This document shows, one piece after another, positions 45,098 through 56,982 of a stretch of 64,000 nt of DNA. Below the pieces are notes generated by a model that was not told where the DNA came from, made no database searches, and worked only from the letters and a program-made list of their open reading frames with translations. The DNA comes from Centroberyx gerrardi (taxonomy: Eukaryota > Chordata > Actinopteri > Beryciformes > Berycidae): positions 17,630,176 to 17,694,175 of the forward strand of contig NC_136016.1 of assembly GCF_048128805.1 (NCBI RefSeq), read 5' to 3'. The translations under genes were made by a program, and so were the position numbers. Numbering within the stretch: position 1 is the first letter of the stretch; each line of letters starts with the position of its first letter.

Positions 45098-46437
45098 TAA
45101 TCCCTGCCACTAGTGAAAGCAAACACAGGTGCATGCTGCTCTGATATGAGGGTTTTTCCCGTCTAATAGTTTTAGGATGCCCGTCTAAATGTTTTCTCTG
45201 ACCACCGGAAGGAACATCTAAAATACTGTAACTCTAAAATTTACATCTAAAATGTGTTGAATCATATTGTGTTGAAATGTATTGAATGAATGTATTGAAT
45301 TATACTTTTAGTTTCAGGAACCTGAGTGAGTTCTGATAGCATCTATTAATTGCAAATGGCTGCTGAATGAGTCCCAGTGGTCTTATATTTACTCCTAAAG
45401 ATTGTTGTTCGCTCAGACAATTCAACCTCCCGTCTCTTTTGCCGACAACACCAAGCTGTCACACAAGCCTCTAAAAATATCATGATACAGTCCTTGATAT
45501 GAGTCTTGAAGGGAGCATGAAAGCCTCATCCATGTCTGCAGATTAAAAATGTAAGGTCATGAGCGCATCCTAATTTTAGTGGCATGTTTTGGACCCGGTC
45601 CCCTCCCTCACCTGTCTGGGAACAGCCCAAAAAAAAAATAAACAATAGCCACTGTCTCAAATTTAGGGTGCCTCCTCTCACCGCCACCAGCCACCAATTA
45701 ACCGTTATCAGAGTTTAGCAGGTCACAATCAGTCAGACAGGCGGCCTAAAGGGACACACACACACACACACACAGACACGCACGCACACACACAACCAGC
45801 AGCACATCAGCCCTCTCCCAGCTGCTCCAGCGAGGGTCCATCACCAAACAAACAGTGTGGGACTAATTCCCTCTCTCAGCAGCCATCTCAGTGATGACTG
45901 CACCCATGGCTGTGAGTGGCAGGCGCAGTCATTACATCCCTGGATGCCCCCACTGGCTGCTCTTTTTACCCGCTTTGTGTGTGTGTGTTGAGAGGGGGGG
46001 GGGGGGGGGGGGCAGAGGACCAGTGACGGGTGTCAGCACTAAGGCCTGGTCCAGTCTGCTGTGGCCTGGTGTGACAGCGCTGCTGCCTGGCCACCTCTGA
46101 CCACTCCCCCCCCCAACCCTGACCCCCTCTCTGCTGCCTGCATCGCCCCGAGAGACATGGAGGGTGATGGGGACTGGCACCGCAGGGGCCTCCCTGGCTG
46201 GTGCCTTTGCTGGTGGTCTCCGTGGCCTATTAGTGTCTTGCTATGGGCCTGTCAGACTGACAAAACAGGGGCCTGTCAAATTAAGTAGGGGCTGGATATC
46301 GGAGATATGTATTCAAACGCACCGAGGGGAGATGGAGGCGGGGGAGGGGTGAAGAGAACCAGGATGAGGAAACCACCGGTGCTAATGTCGACGCTAAGTG
46401 AGAGTGACAGGTTGAGAGCTGATCGGAGGGAAAGGAC

Positions 46438-46483
<46 letters not shown>
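46438..46483. repeat. (GA)n microsatellite
   Basis: A GA repeat with a single CAGA interruption. Confidence 0.95.
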
Positions 46484-46660
46484 TAACAGTAACAGTAGTT
46501 GATAATGGTGGTGTGGTTGTCCTGAGGAGACTTGTTAAGGGCCAGTCCAGACAGGGCTAGACAGCCACCATTCCCAGGGATCTGAACGCAGGTAAACTGC
46601 TCCAAGTTTGGCCCAAACAGCTTGGAGTTACTTCCACTAGATGAGATCAGACTGATGAGC

Positions 46661-46663
<3 letters not shown>

Positions 46664-46696
<33 letters not shown>
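46664..46696. repeat. (TG)n microsatellite
   Basis: An uninterrupted TG repeat. Confidence 0.95.
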
Positions 46697-46697
<1 letters not shown>

Positions 46698-47440
46698 CTT
46701 TATGAAGTGTCCCGAAACACAAAAGTATTCATGGCAACAATAACTATTTCCTCTATGTTTGCCTTTTACTCACCCATGTACCTAATTATGTTCAACTGGC
46801 TTCTTGTGTAAGACATGCACTTTACAAAATAGACTCATCTGTGCACTAAAGGCATCCAGCACTTTCTTTCCACATCCCCGTGCACTGCAACTTGAACTTT
46901 TTCTCTCCTCCCTGTTTGTGTCACTTTACCTCTAGAGTCACATCCGTTCTTCACACTTCAAGGCAAAGCTATTGTAACCACATTATAACCACAGACACCG
47001 TCAGCACAGTACGTCACTAATACACTCTAATACACTCTAATACATTATCCAACTTCATGGAGAGTTGCTGTGCCTGGCTGGCTCTGCTCTGTGTCTTGAG
47101 GGTCCTGCTTTAACTGCATCACCAGTTCAGGTCCCATAAGAAGACACTGCAGGTGGAAGAGCGTCAACAGCATGGGAGTTGTACGTTGAAGCCCCCCTGT
47201 GTGTGTGTGTGTGTGTATGTTGCGAGGGGGAGCTACTGTGTGGCGGTGGCTGTGTGTTTCGGAGAGAGAGAGGGCTGCGACTCTCCCTCTCATGTCGCTG
47301 CGCGTTGCTGAGACTGAGAGGCTGATGCACAGTGGCAGCTCCCCCCTCGCAGCCACGGGCCAGCCCAGAGCCACTGCAGATGATAGTTTTAATTGCTTTC
47401 AATCTTTCAGGCTAGTCCCTGCCCAGTGGCGCAGAGTGCT

Positions 47441-47473
<33 letters not shown>

Positions 47474-50049
47474 GCATGTGCGGAGTTGTGTTTCTGTTTC
47501 TCTGTTTGCGTTTCTCTGTGTGTGCACGATGCGTGTGTGCGTGTGCGTGTTCATGTTGAACTGTTATTGTCTATGGCTGCTATACACACATGTGGTGTGC
47601 GTTTGATGGATGTGTTTGTCCGTTATGAGAGGCAAATTAACAGAGAATTAAGACCTTGCAGTGATACATCTGATGCACCATTCTGCAGAAGAAGATGACT
47701 GAGAGAAACATATGTTTATCAGGACGCACATTATAACGGCGCTGTGATGTCAGGGTAAAAGCAAGTCCAATAAAGGTGAACGGATAGAGCGGGTGATTAA
47801 ATACGTCCCCTTTCCATCTGTAAAGGTTATGTGTGTTTATAAATAATAAACTTCAGGGTTTTCATGCAAAGACCTCAAAACATGCACTCACATCCCTAAA
47901 AGCATTTTAAACCCAGCGAACTACAAAACCAACCAATCAATAATTCAGCAGGAATGTCAGGATGGCATAACAGAACACAGAGAACAGCCTGCAATTAAAA
48001 TGACAGTCATTTATTTCACGTGTGAAATAAATATTTTGCTTACTATGACTGACTCCCACAGTAAAACAGAATGAATTTGATGTAAAAATGTTTTTCTCTG
48101 CAGATCGCTCTGTGGTATAGGGAGAGGCTGCAGGTCGCTCAAAATCAGGTAGCAGGAACAAGTCTGAGTTGCAAAAGAGAAATGTCGTCTTTGAATATGT
48201 GTAACAGTCTTGGATGGCCATCAGAAATAACAGACTCTTTCTCATAGGGTTCATTATTGTATTTGTATAGTATAATGGCTAGAGCCAGTGTGTAATACAG
48301 ATATACAGTACTTCTATGCATTTGCATAACTATCATCATGCTGTTTTCTTTACTCTTCAGTTTCAATTTTCCATAATTTCATCTCCAATTGTGTGTGATC
48401 TGTTTTGTCTTGAGGACTCTTGGATTAAAAGCCCAACTAGGCTAAAACTATATGCAGATGAAAACTAACTATTGGTAAAAGCTTAACTATTAGCTATTGC
48501 TTTAATCAGTTATGTTGATCCACATTGAATGTAATTAATGTATCATGTAATAATAAAGTAATACAGTAACAATGTAATAAACAGCCAGATCATCTTTCAT
48601 ATGAACATCTGCAGCTTTAACAGGAAATGTAGAAGAACTGAACAATGATGGAAAACCACAAAGTGATCTGTCAGTTACTTGTATGAAGAACTTATTAACC
48701 TCCTATATTAGAAAAGAACAAGAGAGATTTTATTTTTTCTATTTTTATTAATTCCTGGCATTCTGAATGTACATATGATTGGTTTTCAGTTATTATTGCT
48801 TTACTATTTGCAAAGCCACTTTGCTAGACTGTTTTGAAAAGTGCTATATGAACAAAGCATATTCGTATTATGATTACTTTTATCAAAGATAACCATAATA
48901 ACCATAACCCTAATCCTGAGAAGAAAAAAAAACAAACATTATATTCAAATGCTTTTACTGCTGTATTTCTAAATTCGAAGCGAATCAAACTAGTTGAAAT
49001 ATTTAATACCAGCCAACATCACTCTCCTGCTGTTCAGTGTGGGGGGTTCAGTCTAGACTGGTGCATATTCTTAGAAGTAGGAACAAAGATGTTGACATAT
49101 TTCCTGTTTGCATTTATGTGATCACATCTAATCACGTTAACATCCAATATCTGAGCCTACAGCTTACTCTGGGTCAGCCATCCATTTAGGCTGCAAACCT
49201 TCATACAATGCAGTTTCTGAACTGCTGAGTGGGCTGTTTGAAGCCAGCGGGTCAGCCCTCCCTTTGGCCTGTTGTCCAGGTTGATATTGAGAATGGAAAT
49301 TACAGGGTGAGATGGTGTTTAAGAGTAAATATAGGGGCAGGTTCAGTGTAGTGTAGTTGAGCGCAGGTCTGATGGGTGCTGAGTGGGTATAAAGGAGGTG
49401 ATGAGATGCCAAAATTTGGTGTTGAGTCTTCTGGAGGTGTTGTGGATCAATGAGTTGTCTGTGATAAGAGATGCTCACTTCAAAACCCCAATGACCCACT
49501 GTGCCTCCTCTCAGCCAAACCCCATTCCCACCCTGCACTCTAACATCCAAACCAGGTTTCTACATCATTTGATACCTAGTTTAACAGCACGAGAGATTGC
49601 TAGATCTGATCCTGTACATTGGAAATTGAATATTACATGCAAAAACATTGACTCATTTAGTCAAAATTGAAAGAGACTAAAACTCTTCTTTGAAACTGGA
49701 GAAATAACAATGAAACTTTGAGTACAACCCCATCACTAATCGTCACATAATTCCTCCTGCTCACAAATTTAAGAGGTTGGAAATGAAAATAAAAATAAAT
49801 AGCGTACAGTTGACACTATTTTGATGTTTAATATCTATTTGTGCCATGTATAACCAGACAGGACAGATCTCATCACCCTACTTGTACCTATGAACTGCTG
49901 CAGAACAGTCAGCACATGTAACCGCAGCACATCCTCCGTTGACCTAGTCCTGGAAACATGCAATCCATTTACACCAGGGCACATGTACAACAACCCCAAC
50001 CCACCCCGCCTTTCCTTTCACATCTACACACACACACACACACACACCC

Positions 50050-50350
50050 TCCTAACGACGGCGGAGTCCTCTGGCCGGGGGGTAAATTAAGCCCTAACAT
50101 TCCCACAGAGGCTAATCTCCATCCATTTAGAGCGCTGTAATATTTAATCAGGAGGCCCTGGACCGTCTCCCAGCGCCACACGCTGTGGCACGGCTCATAT
50201 GTTCACAGGAGAGGCCAGCCCAGAGGCGACGGAGGGGAATTCACTGCTAAAAGCCACAACGCATTCAACCACAGAGCCTCTCGCTCTCTTTCACTCTCTG
50301 ATGCCGCGCTCCTTTGGGGTGGAGGAGAGAGGAAGGCGCTGAGATGGGTT
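50050..50350. promoter_or_regulatory. Unique GC-richer block, possible conserved element
   Basis: Complex sequence after a CA repeat, with GGTAAATTAAGCCC, GAGCGCTGTAATATTTAATCAGG and GGCACGGCTCATATGTTCAC. No exon. Proposed as a regulatory candidate on appearance only. Confidence 0.3.
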
Positions 50351-51202
50351 GGTACTGGAAGGACATGCGGGAGAAATCAGGCTGAATTTCAGTGTATTTG
50401 TAAAACATCCTGCTTACAGTAGACACTGTTAGGATATTTTCCTTGCAAGAGTTTTTCATTACAGTGTTTCCTTGCTTAGTCAGAAAATCATCCCCTCTAT
50501 TATTATCATACAATGCATAGCAGCTGCCAACGGTGTTGCTGTCTTATGAATATAAACATGGAAAGAATCTCTTTGTTTATGAATTCATCACATCTGTCGC
50601 ACCACATCACATCCAAAACACAGAGTATCTAACCTCACCCACAGTGTTGAAGTTTTCAGGCTGCCTGACGCGGGACACATGCTCAAAGGTAGTGCGTGTG
50701 CTGCTAGCCCCTCTGCCTGGAGGTATCGCACCGCACAGAGCCAGACACTCACACTCACACATGGTAAAGGTCAGGCCTCGCACCAGAAGTGTGAAAAGCC
50801 TGTATTGAAAAGGGTGTAGTTGCTCTGTTGTTAACAAGTGAGGAACTGTGGTTATTGTGTGCGTGTGTGTGCGGGCACATAAATACGTGTTACATATACA
50901 CATGCTGTATGTATGTGCATAGAGTATGTGCTTGTTTGTGTGTCCAGGGTCAATGCAAAGGTGTACAACTCATAGTCCATTTAAAAACACCAGACGTAGT
51001 GAGAAATTTTGGGGCGGCTGTGATTTTGTGTTTTTTAAACGTAACGTTTGCGTTGCTAAGTGTCGAGTGGTAAAAGTGTCATGCGTGTGGCCATTGCAGC
51101 GCCTGCTCCCTGATTCAGACTGACTCTAATGGGAAGGCCTGGTGAATTTTTCATACAGCCCAGAGGGGGAGGACGAGCGAGCATACTGGCAGATTACAAC
51201 CT

Positions 51203-51206
51203 CTGA

Positions 51207-51258
<52 letters not shown>

Positions 51259-51269
51259 GGGAGAGAGAG
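51203..51269. repeat. (GA)n microsatellite
   Basis: A long GA tract with a few GGGA interruptions. Confidence 0.95.
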
Positions 51270-51984
51270 TGACGTCCAGATCCCCACTCTCTCTCATCAT
51301 GCTTTTGATGGGCATTTGCTAAATGACAGGTTAATCAAACTTGAACAGACAGTGAGATTGTTGAACAACGTCCCTTGTGAAGATGCAAACCCAGGAGAGA
51401 ATTGTCTCTGGAACAAAGCCAAGCTGCGGCCGAACAAAAAGAGAAATGTTTGCTGCAAGAATCTTTGGGACAAATGAGTAACTTGTATCTCTCTTCCTTT
51501 GAGCAGTGTAGGCTGTAGCAGAGCAAAGATGGTCATGAGCCACAACAGCCAGAGAGCTATTATCTGTTTGATGTGTTAACTTTTACGGGTGAAATTTCAC
51601 TGTTTTTCAGTCAAATTCATGTTTGTTCTACTTTCTGTGATAGTAATGTTTGCAGATGATATGCTTTTGTGACTCATTTTGATAAAACATGAGACATTCT
51701 TTACTCATCTCCGCTGTGCATTTACATGTCTTTGCTAATGCATGGATTCCCACAAGCCAATTAGTGAATGTATTGTAAAACAGTTTGAATTATATGCATT
51801 TTCTGTAATATTTCATATTCTTCTATTGGGAACCATACACCAAATCTGATATAGGAGAGCAATTCAATCTTGATGACAGTGTGTGGGTTTATTTCATGAA
51901 CAAAAGCAGGCTGAATAATGCCCAAGATCTCAATTTAATGGGCTGAAATTTCTGCAAGAAAGCTCTAAAAAAAAATTATCCATC

Positions 51985-52400
51985 TGTTCAATGCGCACAT
52001 GCCACAGCTCACTCAGATAGCTCGTAGCACTGTCTTGCGTATGCAAATATGTTTTGCCTGGAAATCTATTTGGAGTTGCTCGAAGGAATCCAGAACGGCC
52101 CTCCTTCTGTCTCCCTCGCCGGCTCACGCGGGGCCTCCCTCTCGCCGTCTATCTCCTCTCGCGTGGAAAACATTTCACCAGCTCCACACGCACGGACATA
52201 CAGTCAGCCGCACCGCCGCGCCTCAGACAGCCTCTACCACCATGGGCCAATATGCAGATCTTACAGTCCGACACTGCCGGCCCTATCAGCGCGCGGGACA
52301 AGGAGCCCTGCAACTGTTTGCTCAGTTGGATAATACACGCAATACAGGACACATGGGGAATAATCATCTGCTCTCTGGAGCGGCCGGGCCACAGCTTTTG
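51985..52400. promoter_or_regulatory. Unique GC-richer block, possible conserved element
   Basis: Complex sequence between AT-rich flanks, including ATGCAAAT (an octamer-like POU site) near 52040 and several CpGs. Short reading frames overlap it in several frames, but none has splice signals or recognisable protein. Confidence 0.3.
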
Positions 52401-52908
52401 TCTTGCTCTTAAATGCTCAAAACTCCTACTTTGGTGTTGAAACAGTGGACTGTGTGACCCCAAAGAATTTCACCTGTTTGTAAAAAAAAAAAGTCAAAAT
52501 GTCAAGTAATAAAAAGGCTTTAAGTGTTTCCAAAAGAAAAAAGAAAGAGGAAAATGTATCAAAATATCAGTGTATTATAGTGAAAAAGGCTTTTCCTTGT
52601 TAGTCGCAAGACAAATACTTAGAGATGACCTATGCTACTATGATTACTGAAATGCAGTGGGGTTTTTTTCATTATTAATCTTAATGAGATAGGATTGAAG
52701 AGAAGAGTCAGGTAGATGTGTATTTTTCATTCATGTTTTAAAAATTCAAATTCCTGAAACAGGAAAAGCACTCAGTCAAACTTACACTTTATAAGACAAA
52801 ATATGGATGGACCAGACTGGCATGTGGGGATCTTTGCATGTGTACATGTGTGTGTGTAGGATTAGTACCCCTCTTGGGCAGAGATGCAAAAAGAAGGAAA
52901 TAACAGGC

Positions 52909-52912
<4 letters not shown>

Positions 52913-52941
<29 letters not shown>
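52913..52941. repeat. (TG)n microsatellite
   Basis: An uninterrupted TG repeat. Confidence 0.95.
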
Positions 52942-52944
<3 letters not shown>

Positions 52945-55373
52945 CCAGAGGGCTGAGATGCCAGGCTCGGGCAGATGGTCCACAAAGGTGTTACCACACA
53001 GTGAGTGGGCACTGCGATTGATGCATTGCAACATCCAAGAAGGTGGAACATTTGGCTGCTGACCCGCAGTCAGAACTCATTGGCCCTGCCTTCTCCTTAT
53101 TTAGCTGCTGCGAGAGAGCCGACGGGTGATTTGGTCGGAATAAACACACATTGGGAACGCAGCACTTTCCCACCCTCAAGGGAGCCTGGGCCGCGCGCCG
53201 GAAACTTCTCCCCGTCTCTGCAAGGAGGTCAGGATGAGAGAGGAGACCAGAGACAGAGACTGGAACTTAGCGTTATTGTGTTACACTTGGATGGTGATGA
53301 TCTGACCTCAAGCTTATTCTGAGGGGTCATTATTAGTGAAGCGATTCCATATGACTGGATTTCTGCAAGTAACATGTAACACGTCCAGCATGTTAAGTCT
53401 ATTGGCCATGGCTTGCCGATGCACAGTGCAGAAACAAGGAAGTACGGGGACCAACATTATATTTAGATAACTGACAGAGGCCCAGAAGGAAGAGGTGCAA
53501 AAATAGTGACTTGCAGAGCGCCAACTTTGTTCAGACCAGTTGGAAAACCGTCTTCTGAAAACTGATATTTTATCAATCAATGCAGCACCAGCATTAGAAA
53601 AAAAGGGTGAGCTTCCAAGAAACAGTTGGATAAGTCAAACTCAATTTACACTTTCACAGCAAAACACATTGATCAAGAACATTAGTGTCACAAAACAGCT
53701 TTCCAAATCATGAAAGAATGAGACATTTTTTCTATCTGTGAGTAACAATCCACCCCGAAAACACATCAATTTGAACAGGTGAAATTCTCCCCCAAAAAAA
53801 ACAACAAGCCTACTGCATTCCTAATGAGAAATAACACATAAGTTAAAACTATGCCTCTATTGGACTAATACGTAAAAGTAATATTTCTCCAGAATGCCAG
53901 AATGCCTCAAATAATACAATTAGAGTTCAAAGAAGAAATATTCTCTTCAATGACAAACATTTTTAGTTATGCACATGGCAAGATTTTATTTCAGACCCAA
54001 AAGCGTTCTTACATCAGTTGGAACATGGAAAATTCATGAGTGAGTATGCTAACCGAAGGCAACATTATGGCAATGGCTTTTAAACATCATAATTGCTATT
54101 TGTCTCTCCGTGCAGTTAAATCATTAAGTATAGAAATAATAAATTAGCCAGTTTTCTCATTCACACTCTCATTCACAATAGAATTTGGTTAAAAACATAT
54201 TTCTGCATATTTTCAATGCTTCACAGCAACTTTTTGAAACATGTCAGGGTTTGTTACAAAATTATTATGAAGAATGAACTGAAGATGAATTTATTGGAGA
54301 CATTTAGTTAATTGGACTTAGTTTTACTGAACAGTTTTACCACTTATTTAGCTAAGGTAATTAAATTGTAAACTGATGGTTGCATTGTAATAGTTGATTA
54401 CAGTTTTTGTCTCATATTTCAAGTCTGTTTTGATTTGCTATAACAGGCATTGTAGTATCATTGTAATGTAAGCTGTCTTAATTATTAGACATGACTACAT
54501 TTCTACACAATCTTCACAATAACACAATAATACAATTCCTTTGCATGCAGAACAACTGTAAATTAGTCTAGAGTTTAACAACTAAACGGTGCTGCTTAAC
54601 ACTTCAATCAGCTATTCATGGCCTCGTTATAACCTCAATTCCTAAGCATAACCATACCAAGTCATACTGATGGATGCATGTATAATAATGCTTTGTTTAG
54701 CGCACCTTTCTCTATGATGTGGACTAGTATAGAGTGCCACCCTATGGATACATCTGGCACATCAACATCATGTGTTTTCACAAACACAAACTGAACGGAC
54801 ACTCAATGGAAACAGCTTAATATAACTCAAGTAAGAGCGCAAAAACAAAAACAGAAACTGAGAACATACTGTATTAAATTCAATCTAGCATAAGATTTGA
54901 CTGATGAGTGAGGAGCCACTGAAGTAAAGCAACTGACTGGTTTGTGAAACTGTGTTCAGTTTCTCACAGGTTTCACAAATACTTTCGTGCGGCACAAAGT
55001 ATTTTCCTTACTGCCAAAGTATTTTGCTGCTGAAAATATTTAGATTACATATAGGAAAGATATACAATTAAGATCCTAAAAAACACCAAATACTCCTGAT
55101 TTCTGTTCTTAATCTGTTAGTAATCAAGAGTTCCTTCACACAAATCAAAAACTCCTAATGGTAAATCTTGGGGAACAAACACTGTAAACTAAATACCTCA
55201 GCATCAGGTAGAAAGGGCAACAAAAGGAGTTTTGCTCCTTGAAGAAGAACAGCTGAAAAGCCCTAACATAAAGAAACACAGAACTCCAGAAAGAAATCAA
55301 ACAAAGACACCAGTATGAGTCCGACACACGCCTCTAAACCCTCGCCCCTCTCCGCACGGGACTCCACAGCGAG

Positions 55374-56881
55374 TCAGTCATCGTCCACCACCATCACGTT
55401 CCCGTTCAGCTCGTACTCGATGGTGCCCCAGTCGAAGATGTCGCCCTTGGGGACCCTGTGTCCGTAGTGCCAGGCCTGGATCAAGCTCCTGGACAGCACA
55501 AAGTCCCACATGTTGAGATCGGTCACCTCCCCTACGAAGCTCTGCACGGCCTCCAGGTCCCCCAGGTGCTTGTCGGGGTCCTGCCCCAGGAGGACGGTGC
55601 CCTTCGGACGGATGGTGTGCCCGGGCTTGTAGACCTGGTAGGTGCTGCGGCGCCCGTCCACCCAGAAGGCGGCGAGGCCCGTCCCGGACTCCCAGGTCAG
55701 GCAGAGGCTGGTGCGGAAGGTGGTGATGGGCGGCAGGTGGAAGAAGGCGCCGTCGCCGCTCAGGTAGAAGGAGATGCGTCCGTCCTTCTCGCGCCACACG
55801 TTGAGCTCGTCGTAGTCGGGCGTGCGGTAGGCGAACAGGATGATCTGCCGCTCGCCCTGCAGCTCGGTGGCCACGCGCATGCAGAGGGTGAAGGCCCGCA
55901 GCTCCATCTCCTTCAGGGGGATCAGGGCCACGAAGCTGAAGTCCGTCTCATAAGGGAAGACCAGGACTTTGCTGCTCAGACCCACTGGATCAACACAGGA
56001 TAGGATAACTAAGACAACAGAACTGTAAAACTGAACTGAGTGCGGAGAACATAACCCCAGAGGTGAAATCTGCACACACAGCCAAGTAATGTGGGACAAA
56101 GAAACTGATGTGGAAGTGTTATTATTACCATTACTTCTGATAGGATTCTGCTCCTGAAACCATACCTTGTGTGGCAGAGGAGAGGCCAAACAGGCCCGAG
56201 GACAAACTGAAGACACCAAGCAGAAATACAGCAAACTTCTCACTGTTGACACTCTGCAGACACACAGAACCAGTGGTGGAAGAAGCACTCAAATGCTTTA
56301 CTCAAGTAAAAGTAGAGATACCTTAATGGGAAATTACTCCAGTAAAAGTGAAAGTCCTGCATTCAAAATTCTAGTAAAAGTATCAAAGTATTAGCAATAC
56401 TTTAGCCTCAAAAGTAAAATCATTTATTCTTAAGGACAGTCTATTATAGATTGTGTTAAAGTTGTTGTTCATTTACTGCTCCCTTTTTCAGTTTGGTGAC
56501 TTGAACTTTGATAATATATCATATTTTATGAACTTATCCTACACACATCTTATATGCAAAACCTCATTCTACAAACTAGTGACTTCAGGTGTCAGAATTG
56601 TAGTGGAGTAAAAAGTGCAATATTTCCATTTTGAAATGTATTGGAAAAGTGCAAAGTCTCATTAAATGTAAATACTAAAGGAAAGTAAAGGTACCTCAAA
56701 ATTCTACTTAAGTACAGTACTTGAGTAAATGTACTTAGTTACTTTCCACTACTGTACAGAACATCCATCTATTATCTCAGAATAATCCTCATTGAAGTCA
56801 TATCCATTATCATAGGCTGAAGACATATTGGAAACTAAATTATGTTGAAAAGTAACAGGGAAAAACAACTTTTCTTACCAT
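55374..56881 (-). CDS. Short pentraxin (C-reactive protein / serum amyloid P type)
   Basis: Secreted pattern-recognition lectin that binds phosphocholine or other ligands with calcium and forms pentamers. Three coding exons: 56881-56879 (ATG alone, donor ATG|gtaag), 56253-56166 and 55984-55374, joined in phase to 233 residues. The start MSVNSEKFAVFLLGVFS is a signal peptide ending near residue 29. The domain shows FPYETDFSFV, the disulphide pair C65/C125, the pentraxin signature region SLCLTWES (the usual His is Ser), FWVDGR, VLLGQDPDKH, and VGEVTDLNMWDFVLS. Against human CRP, the calcium ligand positions Glu138/Gln139 read Asp166/Pro167, Asn61 reads Tyr88, while the Asp140, Glu147 and Gln150 equivalents are kept. 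A hAT-like element fills most of intron 1. stub1 lies upstream on the same strand. CRP versus SAP cannot be settled here. Confidence 0.9.
56271..56754. mobile_element. hAT-like non-autonomous element in the pentraxin intron 1
   Basis: Ends CAGTGGTGGAA and TTCCACTACTG are inverted copies, flanked by 8-bp duplications with one mismatch (CACAGAAC 56263-56270, TACAGAAC 56755-56762). At 484 bp it has no transposase. The interior carries the common fish ACTCAAGTAAAAGTA motifs. In transcript direction its end lies 17 nt before the acceptor of exon 56253-56166. Confidence 0.85.
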
Positions 56882-56974
56882 TTTGAAGTTGGTTTGTTGT
56901 CCCTCTGTGTTGCTAAGTCAGTCCCACTTGCTAATGCTCTGTGCACAGACTCCTCTCCCCTCCTAGCACAGGCA

Positions 56975-56982
56975 TGACGTCA
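56975..56982. promoter_or_regulatory. Palindromic CRE in the pentraxin upstream region
   Basis: TGACGTCA, a perfect CREB/ATF site, lies 94 bp upstream of the pentraxin ATG. TTGCTAAG, a weak C/EBP-like site, lies near 56910. No clear TATA box. Activity is inferred. Confidence 0.4.

Larger units (their letters stand above)
45098..55373. other. Gene-poor region, right part
   Basis: No supported coding exon on either strand. It contains many CA/GA/TG microsatellites, a G tract at about 45994-46012, GC-richer unique blocks (about 45890-46290, 50050-50350, 51985-52400), and a retroposon-like tail near 48825-48880 (AAAAGTGCTATATGAACAAAGC). The last 1.5 kb is AT-rich flank of the pentraxin gene. Confidence 0.55.

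Noticed and set aside
49164-49550. 128-residue - strand frame
   Set aside because: No recognisable motif, splice signal or neighbour support. Possibly old repeat sequence.
55985-56288. Pentraxin frame continuing upstream as one 304-residue protein
   Set aside because: The upstream part is intron read in the wrong frame. A clean acceptor at 55985-55986 and a signal peptide in another frame give a better three-exon model.
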